DNA of 7,052 nt from an uncultured bacterium (GCA_945871045.1 CAMBUC010000111.1:1-7052), one strand, 5' to 3'. Counted from the stretch's first letter, positions 1 through 7,047 are shown. Notes: a model not told the origin generated them from the sequence alone. Made by a program: numbers and translations.

Positions 1-21
1 CTACCGATGAGTGACAGATAG
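1..21 (+). other. Possible last codons of an upstream gene
   Basis: The 33 bases before the giant gene carry a stop in every + frame: TGA at 8-10, TGA at 12-14 and TAG at 19-21. If a gene precedes this one on the same strand, it must end at one of these, leaving a gap of only 12 to 23 bases. That spacing would be typical of an operon and would explain why no promoter is visible. The TAG at 19-21 would give a C-terminus ending in LPMSDR. With only a few codons visible, neither the existence of the upstream gene nor its frame can be confirmed. Confidence 0.25.
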
Positions 22-27
22 GGGGAG
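21..27 (+). promoter_or_regulatory. Ribosome binding site that fixes the start of the giant gene
   Basis: GGGGGAG ends six bases before the ATG at 34. It contains GGGAG/GGAG, a good match to the anti-Shine-Dalgarno end of 16S rRNA at normal spacing for Gram-positive bacteria. It starts on the last base of an in-frame TAG (19-21), so translation cannot begin further upstream in this frame. Confidence 0.85.
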
Positions 28-33
28 CGTGCA

Positions 34-3000
34 ATGGATGAAAGCAAAGCAATGTTAGAGAAACAAACACAGGCACAGATCCTGCGGTCGAAGCAGATCG
101 AAGAGGAACAGAATAGGGCGTTACAAAGGCAGCAGCCCATGCAGCAGATGCAGCAGAAGCCTACGATCCTGCATCAGATCACGGAACTGCCCGAAAAATG
201 CTGTGTACTGGAACAGGAAATGAAGCGGGTGTCGGAGGAAGCCGGAAAACTGGGGCGCAGGGCGGTAGAGGAGCAGTTGGAGGATATGCGTACAGACCTG
301 CTGCAAAAAAGGGCGGAATACCAGAACTTCTTTCTGCCTTCGGATGCCTATATCAAGCGATTGACCGATGCATTCAGCAAGGAAAAACCCCAGCAGGTAC
401 ATACTGTGTCCACGCATATGGAGGCAAGCATTGACAAAGTAGAAGTGGAACATCTCTTTGCGGATCAGAGGGAAAAAAATCCAAAGATCCTGTCGTTATG
501 CCGGTTGTTTGAGAAACTACAGATCATCAAAGCGGCTGACGCCACGACGGAACAGATGCTTGAACTGCGGGAAGAATATGAAAAAACAGGCATCGTAGTA
601 CAGGATTCGGTGACAATGCAGTATATGGACACGGATTATCCCGAGAGTGCATACCTGCTCCTTTTTCATAACGTGGCAGCGCAGTTGTTCGAGTTGGTCA
701 ATGTGATGCCAAAGGATGCCGTGAATCTGAAGACGCTGGCAAAACTTTACGGAATCGCATCGGCCTCCTCTATGGCAGTGGGCGCCATGTGTGCCGGTGA
801 GGAATTTAAAAATCAGAGAAAAGCGCGGGCGATCAAAAAAGAGGAAGCGGAACGTGCAAGGATCGCAGCAGAGCAGACAAAAGCGGCGAATCTGCGGTAT
901 ATCCAAAAGGGAATCGGCGTAAACGGAAAGGCTCCGGAACAATGGCTCATGGAAGATCAGGCACAAAGGGTCATTCGTTTGATCGGCGAAGATCAATTAG
1001 ATCACCTGTCCGTGGAGGAAGTAGCGTACAGGATACAGCGTATGCAGGAATGTATGCAGGCGAATGTCAACCTCATCGCGCGTCAGGTGCTGCAGATCGG
1101 CGGCGTCTATCAGCTACCCCGGTTGCAGGAGTCGTTGAAAGAAAATCTCACTGCCCGTCTGGGGGATGATCTGCTCACGAAGCAGTTTACGAAAGAAGAA
1201 CTGGCGGAACTGCTGGGGAAAGAAATACAGCAGATGACGCAGGAACATAGGGTTTACGGGGAATACTATGACTATCTGAAAACGGATGAAGTATTTTCAC
1301 AGATTCCCAATGTCTATCAGAATGCACAGATGCAAACATATATGACAGGAGATCCTCTGGAACAGTTCGTAGAGAAGACTGCGTTGCTTCGGGAACAGGT
1401 GCAGGCGAACCTGAAGATGCTGGAGCAGCGGATTTCGGAGACGCTGGTTGAGAAACTGCGTGCGCCGGCGAAAAAAGCATTTTTGGAAACGGAGGGAGCC
1501 ATCTTATTAAACGGATCTGCCCGTCAGATCAGTACAAAGATTGACTGGTTTCTGACCTATATCAGTGAATATGCACCGGAGATTTTTCAGGAGGCAGAGG
1601 GGTTGACGGCAGAAACGTATTTGCTTCAGGCGCATCAGTTAAATGAAAAACAGGAAGATCCGTATCTGTTCAGTGAACAGTTGAAGGGAAAGGCATTCTG
1701 TTCCTGGGATGGGTTTGACGGGGTGTTCGCAGGCTATGAAACGGAACTGTTGGACAGTCTGGAGAAAGGCTTGGCAGAGCAGAAGTTTCGTGGGGACTAT
1801 CTGACAGATGTTCGCTGCATCAAGGATCTGGATCAGCTGCAATATCATGAATTTGCGGACTTTCTGACAATGCTTCGGGCGAATCTGGGAGGGGCGCTTT
1901 TGGACTGGTCCATGATCCACTGCCCGATGGAGCGGAAGATCCGTACTGCGCTGCTGCCCGGAATGTTGGATGGATCGATCAAAGAGAACAATTTTCTTGC
2001 AGCCATGCAGAAGGAACTGGAGCGGTATGAAACGAAGCAGGAACTGGAAAAACAGCGGCGGAATGTGCTGTTTGGCTATTCCGACAAGCCCCATGGGGAA
2101 ATCCGGTTCCGTTATCTGGATGTGGTGGCGAATACATCCATCAACAAAGAACCGCGGAGTGTCTCGCGAACCAGACGTTTTGCGAATGCGGCGAAGGCCA
2201 TTGCGCAGATGAAGGAACTGGGGCTTTATGGCGCTTTTCAGGTGCGGATAACGATTCTCAGCGGGAATGACAATCTGACAAGTAAAGCAATCTTAGACGA
2301 GGTCAATGAGCGGATCGAAGATTCGATCAAGACAAGTAGCGGCGAAAAAAGGGAGTCTTTCCGGGAACTCAAAAAACTGATCAATGCCGAGGGCGGATGT
2401 GGTTTGGAACTGGTAGCCGGCGAGTATGCGGATCTCTTCCTGCAAGATGAATTTTTCCGACGTTCTTTTACAGCAGATAAACGAGAGGTGTATGAACAGT
2501 CGCTGACGGAAAAAATAGCACGGTACAGAAAACGTCATGACCAGGTGGTGCGCAGGTTCGGCGATTATAAGATAGCAGAAACGGTGCGGGAGGCATTGGC
2601 AGGTCTGGAGGATCTGGATCAGGATGCGGGGGCACGGAAAGAACGAAATCTGGCGAGGTACGGAGTGGAAAGTTTTGAGGCGCTTCTGGATGCTTTGGAC
2701 GAGTATCTGGGCATTGACGCAAAGACACGGAAAAAGTCAACGACCGAAACGGCGATGCAAAAAGAGGCCCGGGAGACGGTAGCGCGTTACAAAAACCGTC
2801 TGGAACAGATTCAGGAACTGCACGGCGGTCTGTATCAGCAGCTGATCCCCCTGATGGCAGAGGATACAGGCATTTTTGAGGCGCTGACACTTCTGCCGGA
2901 TGCGGCCTTTGGAGCGTTTTTGCAGAAACTGGATGCGCGGCTGCTGGAACCGATGAAACTGCTTGGCAAGAGTTATGGCATAGAAAGTGGTTTTACAAAG

Positions 3001-6000
3001 CAGGCCGTGTTGGAATACGGCCCTGCAATGATAATGGGATCTATTCCCAAAGCCGGGTGGAAGGATACCTTTTCCAAGTATTATGCAAGGATCAGTGATT
3101 ATGTCATAGGAAAACATTCGATCTCAAGTACCTTCCGGGATATTGTGAACCAGCAGGAGGATCTTGCACCGTATCTGATCTCGATTCTGCTGGATCAGAA
3201 GTACGGCAGTATGCTTCTGGCGAACCGCATGGAATGGAAACGTGTGAGTGAGGAATATCGTGTGCGTATCAGTGCAAATGAAGCCAGTTTAAAAAAGGCA
3301 GTTGGTGATCGAAAAGATTATGCATCCATCGAAAGGTTTTTGTTAAGTTCTATTGCAATGGAGCCGGATGAGGAGTTTTCGGCAAAACTTCCTGAGCGCC
3401 TGGAAGCATACCGCAGACAGACAGAGGAGACGCGCCGGGATACGGAGCGTGCAGAGCGTGTCCTGGAGAGCCAAAGATCTGTTTTGCTTCAGGTGGAGAT
3501 GAAAAAGCAAAAGGGGAAAGAGGTGGATGCGAAAGACCGCGCGATCCTACAGTCCATGAAACATGGCAGGGAATGTCTGACACCGGTTCTTATGACCTAT
3601 CAGAAGGACGGACAGCCGGTGCCCGGCGTGGCTGCTGTGCAGAAAGCGAAAAAACAGGTGGAAGCAGCCCTCGGGGATCAAATGGAGCAGATGCCAAGGG
3701 TTCTCACGGATCTTTTGACGGAGCGTGTGCTTGCCGGTGACAGTAACATGAAAAAGGCGCAGATTCAGGAGGAAGCGGATCGCCTTGCGAGGATCTATGA
3801 ACGGATCTCATCCGAGGAATTTGGAAGAAAACATGGGCGGATGTCGGCGCAGATGCTGGAGTCGTTTTTCACTTATCTGTACTGTCAGGAAAAACAGCAA
3901 CTTCAGTCAGACGAGGATGCCCGGATCGAAGGAGGATTTTTATCCTTTGCGGCTGCACAAAACATGCTTTCCGAAGTGCGTGCGCTTGCGGTGAAGGGGC
4001 AGGTGGCATCCAAAGAGAAGGAAGAACTGTTACAGGCAGTGCAAGTGGCTGTTTACTCCATGCCGGAAGAACAACTGCGGGAATTTGTGTCACGCAGAAG
4101 CCGTTATGTGGTGCGGATGGATCAGATCGAACCCCTCTGTGAGAAGGCGGCGAAGGCCTACAGTGAGAAGCCCGCGCAGCAGCAGGCGCTCACACTGGGA
4201 CTTTTGGCTTATTTCCGGGAAGATTTGATGGATGAGAAAACGCGAAGTACCGAAGAGTTTTCCACCGAGATAGCCACACTGCTTCAGGATGAAAAGGCAC
4301 GCCTGTATCTGTCTCAGACGAAGGGGCAGTTGTTTGGATCAATGGGAAGTGACGATCTGACTGCGGAGGAACAACTGACGGATACGTTTTTGACCCGGAA
4401 ACAATTCGAGGAGGCGCTTGGAGAACTGCTTACAAAGGATGCGAAACAGAAATACAATGCGTTAAATATGCAGCAGCGCAAGGTCTTTGCTTTGGCGCTG
4501 AATGTGCCCGGAATGCATACCGCGGTGTCGGAACTGCGGGGCTATCAGCTGTTTCGGCAGGAAGCGGATGAGCGGGGCGAACTGGCGGCCATCAATGGAC
4601 AGGTGCAGCGCTATATCCATCATGATCAGTTTGAGCCGCAGATCGACTACGCAAAGGCATTGGAACGGCTGAAGGAGACCGACCAGCAGCTGAATTCGCA
4701 TGTTTTTGAAGAGGCGATACTGTTTACCCAAATGGTGGAAAACAGCCGGCAGGAGCAGTATGAGCCGGATTATACGCGTCTGCGTGATGCTAAGAGCCTC
4801 ATCGAAGCGGCAAACAGCGCGGCACCTCCGGACGCTCTTGCAAAGACACAAAAGGCATCGGAACTGATTCCATCCATAGAGAACTTTTTTGAACAACTGG
4901 CGCAGCTGGACGGCGAGCAGGAGCAGAAATTAAAGAAACGGCTCCAGACCATGCAGAGCAACAAAACCGCTGCCTGGCGGCTGGTACAGATACTTCAGGA
5001 CCGGACCGTCATCGATTATTCTACTACCGTTGGCGTGTGGGGGCGTGCCAACGGTGAGGTGACGCCGTTTGTCAATGAAGGAAAACGAATGGCGATGCTG
5101 GAACGGGCAGAGAAGGGAACAGACATCAACGAGGGATCGCTGACATCTGTACATTTGCAGCAGGCGATGAACACACTGTTCAGTTATCAGCTGCGCAATG
5201 ACATTCCGATGGTGCGGAATGTGCTCACCTCCAGGGATTTTGCCGACGGTGCACTGAAACGGAAAACCGTGGTAGACTGGAAGCTTTTGGAACGGGCGCT
5301 GGATCTGGTGGATGAGATGAACCGGGCACAGACCCGTCTGAATGCCATGAAGCAGGCGCCGAAACTGATCCTTCAGGGGAAAAATGAGAAGGCAAAGGAG
5401 GCGTACAACCGTCATCAGACAACAGGAACAAAGGTGGATACCGAGGAGGCCTTTGATGCATTTTTCGAGGAAATGGCACAAAAAGAGGGACAGACGATAC
5501 TGCTCACCGGCTATCGGATGCTGAGCAGGGAAGACCGGACGCTGTTTGTCCGGGCACTTGGATCCAGATGGGTGCTGGATGTTTCAAAGGAACATATCAT
5601 GGCGAACCGTTTTGGTATGATGGAACGTGACTATGCAGATCCTGCCGGAAGAGATGAACTGTGCGATGAATATTTTGCCAATGCACAGAGTACACAGCCG
5701 GGAGTGGCATTGTCCGAGCACGCCTATGAGGAGGCATTTCGCGGGATGCTTTCCGCGCAGGTAAATGATGCGGTGGACTATTCCAAAGTTCAGAATGGGA
5801 ATCTCGCCGAAAATCTTTCCAGCGGATCGCAGTTATTTGCTGCATCCAGAACGACGGCAGTCGACTGGAAACTGGTGATGCGTGCGTTGCAGTTGGTGCA
5901 TCGGTGTTCCAATGAGAGTGAGATCTATGCCGGAGACCGGGAACTGTATGTTTCCCAGGGGGATCTGTCCCAGACCGGACAATTTCAATTTGAGTCCGCA

Positions 6001-7047
6001 TACATGCGGCGCAACCTGCACAGCGCAGGCAACCGTCTGACCAGATATTTTGGAAGGCGCACGGCAGAACATGTGAAGGATCAGCTGCCGGGGCCGTTAG
6101 TGATGGTCCTTCGCGCAGCAGTGCCCGTCAATGTGAACAATGCGCTGGCGCAGTATGCGATGTTTGAGGAAGAGGAAGAAGACGGAAAAGTAGCAGCCTT
6201 TACAGAGAAGGTGGACACCGTGTCCGAACTGGTGAATGGTACCATCGGGGAAAATGTGGAGAAATACCGGATCTTTTCGGAAGAATTCCGGGAACGTATC
6301 GGTGCGGTCGGCGAGCATGTGGAGACGTTTTCAACGGTTATGGGTTATGTATCGGACGGCGTAGACGTGGTGGAAGCGATCCACAACAAACTGAAACTGC
6401 ATCAGGCAGAAAAAAATGCGGCAAAGGAAGAGGCGATGGACGAAACCCGTATGGAGGAGGCGGCACAGCGTCAGACCGAAGCACAGCAGCAGCGAAGCCG
6501 GCAGGCAAAAGAACGGAATGTGCTGCTGCAGGGACAGGCAAAGACGAAAGCCGGCGAGCGCCAGACCGATGCATTGATCGATTCTGTTTCCTCGATCATC
6601 GGACGCACCCTTGGCATCGCTTTTGCCGATTATGAGGATATCCTTGGAACGGTGGTGACGGAAGCCGGAAAATTTATCAACATGGTACGGAACTATGCCA
6701 ACGATAAGGCAAGTGTCGAAAAATATTTTACAGAAAAGGGCGATCTCGCACGGCTGAAGGATGCCATGGAGAAGGAGCAGCCGGGATCCTTTGAGGAGTC
6801 CCGCGGCCTGGAACTGCTCCGGCAGGCGTACGGCTATGAAAATTATACGGAACTGGCATCTTTTGTGGGATTGAATATGACCCGTTCCCTGTTGTTTTGT
6901 GCAAGCGATTACAACAAACAGGAGTCCCTGCGTATCATTGCCGTAGCGACATTGGGGGTGCTTGGTATGGAGGATGTCATCGGAAACTGTGATAATCGTT
7001 CTGCGGAGCGTGTCTATGAGGCCATCATGGGCGGCGAGTACAGATAA
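34..7047 (+). CDS. Giant (2337 aa) all-helical modular protein of unknown function
   Basis: I do not recognise this gene as a member of a family with a known activity. It encodes 2337 residues (about 265 kDa) without interruption. ATG at 34 is chosen because GGGGGAG lies six bases upstream and an in-frame TAG stands at 19-21; the next in-frame ATG (residue 7, base 52) lacks such a site. The protein is rich in Glu, Gln, Leu, Ala, Lys and Arg and poor in Pro, Gly and Cys, so it should be mostly helical. Layout: Gln-rich N-terminus (1-80), charged coils at 257-290, 1110-1165 and 2115-2180, a strand-rich island at 685-750, three diverged tandem modules between 1453 and 1960, an acidic cluster at 2044-2052, and a compact C-terminal domain (2181-2337). 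No signal peptide, membrane helix, wall anchor, P-loop or HExxH is visible, which points to the cytoplasm. Inferred roles are scaffold, tape-measure-like or phage/injection-system-associated cargo protein. The reading frame is near certain; the function is open. Confidence 0.96.
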   Translation: MDESKAMLEKQTQAQILRSKQIEEEQNRALQRQQPMQQMQQKPTILHQITELPEKCCVLEQEMKRVSEEAGKLGRRAVEEQLEDMRTDLLQKRAEYQNFFLPSDAYIKRLTDAFSKEKPQQVHTVSTHMEASIDKVEVEHLFADQREKNPKILSLCRLFEKLQIIKAADATTEQMLELREEYEKTGIVVQDSVTMQYMDTDYPESAYLLLFHNVAAQLFELVNVMPKDAVNLKTLAKLYGIASASSMAVGAMCAGEEFKNQRKARAIKKEEAERARIAAEQTKAANLRYIQKGIGVNGKAPEQWLMEDQAQRVIRLIGEDQLDHLSVEEVAYRIQRMQECMQANVNLIARQVLQIGGVYQLPRLQESLKENLTARLGDDLLTKQFTKEELAELLGKEIQQMTQEHRVYGEYYDYLKTDEVFSQIPNVYQNAQMQTYMTGDPLEQFVEKTALLREQVQANLKMLEQRISETLVEKLRAPAKKAFLETEGAILLNGSARQISTKIDWFLTYISEYAPEIFQEAEGLTAETYLLQAHQLNEKQEDPYLFSEQLKGKAFCSWDGFDGVFAGYETELLDSLEKGLAEQKFRGDYLTDVRCIKDLDQLQYHEFADFLTMLRANLGGALLDWSMIHCPMERKIRTALLPGMLDGSIKENNFLAAMQKELERYETKQELEKQRRNVLFGYSDKPHGEIRFRYLDVVANTSINKEPRSVSRTRRFANAAKAIAQMKELGLYGAFQVRITILSGNDNLTSKAILDEVNERIEDSIKTSSGEKRESFRELKKLINAEGGCGLELVAGEYADLFLQDEFFRRSFTADKREVYEQSLTEKIARYRKRHDQVVRRFGDYKIAETVREALAGLEDLDQDAGARKERNLARYGVESFEALLDALDEYLGIDAKTRKKSTTETAMQKEARETVARYKNRLEQIQELHGGLYQQLIPLMAEDTGIFEALTLLPDAAFGAFLQKLDARLLEPMKLLGKSYGIESGFTKQAVLEYGPAMIMGSIPKAGWKDTFSKYYARISDYVIGKHSISSTFRDIVNQQEDLAPYLISILLDQKYGSMLLANRMEWKRVSEEYRVRISANEASLKKAVGDRKDYASIERFLLSSIAMEPDEEFSAKLPERLEAYRRQTEETRRDTERAERVLESQRSVLLQVEMKKQKGKEVDAKDRAILQSMKHGRECLTPVLMTYQKDGQPVPGVAAVQKAKKQVEAALGDQMEQMPRVLTDLLTERVLAGDSNMKKAQIQEEADRLARIYERISSEEFGRKHGRMSAQMLESFFTYLYCQEKQQLQSDEDARIEGGFLSFAAAQNMLSEVRALAVKGQVASKEKEELLQAVQVAVYSMPEEQLREFVSRRSRYVVRMDQIEPLCEKAAKAYSEKPAQQQALTLGLLAYFREDLMDEKTRSTEEFSTEIATLLQDEKARLYLSQTKGQLFGSMGSDDLTAEEQLTDTFLTRKQFEEALGELLTKDAKQKYNALNMQQRKVFALALNVPGMHTAVSELRGYQLFRQEADERGELAAINGQVQRYIHHDQFEPQIDYAKALERLKETDQQLNSHVFEEAILFTQMVENSRQEQYEPDYTRLRDAKSLIEAANSAAPPDALAKTQKASELIPSIENFFEQLAQLDGEQEQKLKKRLQTMQSNKTAAWRLVQILQDRTVIDYSTTVGVWGRANGEVTPFVNEGKRMAMLERAEKGTDINEGSLTSVHLQQAMNTLFSYQLRNDIPMVRNVLTSRDFADGALKRKTVVDWKLLERALDLVDEMNRAQTRLNAMKQAPKLILQGKNEKAKEAYNRHQTTGTKVDTEEAFDAFFEEMAQKEGQTILLTGYRMLSREDRTLFVRALGSRWVLDVSKEHIMANRFGMMERDYADPAGRDELCDEYFANAQSTQPGVALSEHAYEEAFRGMLSAQVNDAVDYSKVQNGNLAENLSSGSQLFAASRTTAVDWKLVMRALQLVHRCSNESEIYAGDRELYVSQGDLSQTGQFQFESAYMRRNLHSAGNRLTRYFGRRTAEHVKDQLPGPLVMVLRAAVPVNVNNALAQYAMFEEEEEDGKVAAFTEKVDTVSELVNGTIGENVEKYRIFSEEFRERIGAVGEHVETFSTVMGYVSDGVDVVEAIHNKLKLHQAEKNAAKEEAMDETRMEEAAQRQTEAQQQRSRQAKERNVLLQGQAKTKAGERQTDALIDSVSSIIGRTLGIAFADYEDILGTVVTEAGKFINMVRNYANDKASVEKYFTEKGDLARLKDAMEKEQPGSFEESRGLELLRQAYGYENYTELASFVGLNMTRSLLFCASDYNKQESLRIIAVATLGVLGMEDVIGNCDNRSAERVYEAIMGGEYR
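61..171 (+). repeat. Gln-rich low-complexity N-terminus with short CAG-CAG repeats
   Basis: Residues 10-46 are strongly enriched in Gln with interspersed Glu, Arg and Lys. The stretch PMQQMQQKP is encoded by clustered CAG CAG pairs around 130-159. The start of the segment (about 10-35) is charged and lacks Pro, so it could form a coiled coil; the Pro residues at 35 and 43 would end it. Such starts are common in oligomerising or flexible tail regions. A role in assembly or docking is inference. Confidence 0.6.
802..903 (+). other. Charged coiled-coil segment, residues 257-290
   Basis: After a small-residue-rich stretch (residues 240-254, GIASASSMAVGAMCA), the protein enters a highly charged Lys/Arg/Glu/Ala helix with no Pro or Gly (residues 257-290). 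This pattern fits a solvent-exposed single helix or coiled coil. It likely links the N-terminal helical region to the next one, which starts near the GIGVNGKAPEQW turn at about 294. Confidence 0.5.
2086..2283 (+). other. Strand-rich island in an otherwise helical protein, residues 685-750
   Basis: Residues 689-700 (EIRFRYLDVVAN) and 735-745 (FQVRITILSGN) show alternating hydrophobic patterns typical of beta strands. They flank a basic helix with RTRRFANAAKAIAQM (713-727). This is the only place in the protein where I see clear strand propensity. The strand-helix-strand order suggests a small alpha/beta insert domain. No catalytic or ligand-binding motif is recognisable, so its function is unknown. 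Confidence 0.4.
3361..3528 (+). other. Charged coiled-coil segment, residues 1110-1165
   Basis: Residues 1110-1165 form a long Glu/Arg/Gln/Lys-rich stretch (for example RRQTEETRRDTERAERVLES) with a single Pro near each end and widely spaced Leu and Val residues. It reads as a coiled coil or long exposed helix. It separates the first half of the protein from the region leading into the tandem modules. Confidence 0.5.
4390..4833 (+). repeat. Tandem protein module 1, residues about 1453-1600
   Basis: This is the first and most diverged of three consecutive modules. It opens with LTRKQFEEALGEL (1453-1465), continues with LNMQQRKVFALAL (1477-1489), and carries HVFEEA at 1556-1561 and PDYTRLRDAKSLIEAAN (1578-1594). 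These landmarks occur in the same order as in modules 2 and 3. HVFEEA matches HAYEEA of module 3, and PDYTRL stands where the others have VDWKL. The module is shorter between its last two landmarks (23 residues against 41 and 48). Homology is judged by eye from order and spacing. Confidence 0.5.
4861..5337 (+). repeat. Tandem protein module 2, residues about 1610-1768
   Basis: Landmarks in order: IENFFEQL (1615-1622), a helix with W1648, RTVIDYS (1657-1663), SVHLQQAMNTLFSYQLRND (1705-1723) and RKTVVDWKLLERALDLV (1743-1759). The last is the clearest match to module 3, where RTTAVDWKLVMRALQLV shares R-x-T-x-V-D-W-K-L-x-x-R-A-L-x-L-V. The distance between the two VDWK motifs is 196 residues and between the two opening FF pairs 192, so the copies are collinear. 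Confidence 0.65.
5437..5913 (+). repeat. Tandem protein module 3, residues about 1802-1960
   Basis: Landmarks in order: FDAFFEEM (1807-1814), LSREDRTLFVRAL (1830-1842), SRWVLDVS (1844-1851), SEHAYEEAFRGMLSAQVND (1894-1912) and RTTAVDWKLVMRALQLV (1939-1955). It aligns with module 2 through RxVIDYS/RWVLDVS, SxH-A-S-Q-ND and VDWKL. A possible remnant of a further module follows at LPGPLVMVLRAAV (2018-2030). The repeats are visible at protein level only; the DNA has diverged, so the duplication is old. Confidence 0.65.
6163..6189 (+). other. Acidic cluster, residues 2044-2052
   Basis: FEEEEEDGK sits between the end of the repeat region and the C-terminal part. Five consecutive Glu residues followed by Asp-Gly suggest an exposed linker marking a domain boundary. 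It precedes amphipathic helices at about 2056-2110. Confidence 0.5.
6376..6573 (+). other. C-terminal Gln/Glu/Arg-rich coiled coil, residues 2115-2180
   Basis: Residues 2115-2180 contain no Pro and almost no Gly, and are dominated by Ala, Glu, Gln, Lys and Arg (for example MEEAAQRQTEAQQQRSRQA). The segment reads as a long exposed helix or coiled coil and is the most obvious linker in the protein. It tethers the last domain to the rest and resembles the Gln-rich N-terminus in composition. Confidence 0.6.
6574..7044 (+). other. Compact C-terminal helical domain, residues 2181-2337
   Basis: After the coil, the sequence becomes more hydrophobic and less repetitive. It contains LIDSVSSIIGRTLGIAF (2181-2197), YGYENYTELASFVGLNMTRS (2267-2286), LLFCAS (2286-2291) and a last helix with RIIAVATLGVLGMEDVIG (2300-2317) before the end at GGEYR. 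It looks like a separately folding domain of about 155 residues, mostly helical. The hydrophobic stretch at 2301-2313 is too short and too interrupted by nearby charge for a confident membrane helix. I know no function for it; its terminal position suits docking, packaging or assembly, which is inference. Confidence 0.45.

Noticed and set aside
198..434. 78-codon + strand frame overlapping the start of the giant gene
   Set aside because: Out-of-frame overlap with a strongly supported coding region, low-complexity Gly/Arg/Ala content and no recognisable domain.
473..479. A7 run (another at 6410-6416) as a programmed slippage site
   Set aside because: The 0 frame continues for kilobases through both runs, and no downstream stimulatory structure or useful alternative frame is evident.
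721..801. Small, hydrophobic stretch at residues 239-254 considered as a membrane segment
   Set aside because: It is rich in Ser, Ala and Gly, only about 16 residues long, and flanked by long charged helices; it reads as a tightly packed internal helix.
2941..3000. GKS at residues 978-980 considered as a Walker A P-loop
   Set aside because: The Gly expected five residues before the GK pair is absent (Pro at 973), the context is a continuous amphipathic helix, and no Walker B partner is evident.
4930..5481. 183-codon open frame on the - strand, and other - strand frames of 60-160 codons across the window
   Set aside because: They lie wholly inside the giant gene, overlap one another, have Cys/His/Pro-rich compositions typical of antisense translation, and show no domain. 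They are shadows of the + strand codon pattern.
6931..6987. Hydrophobic stretch at residues 2300-2317 considered as a C-terminal membrane anchor
   Set aside because: It is short, contains Gly and is followed at once by Met-Glu-Asp; it is better explained as the core helix of the C-terminal domain.
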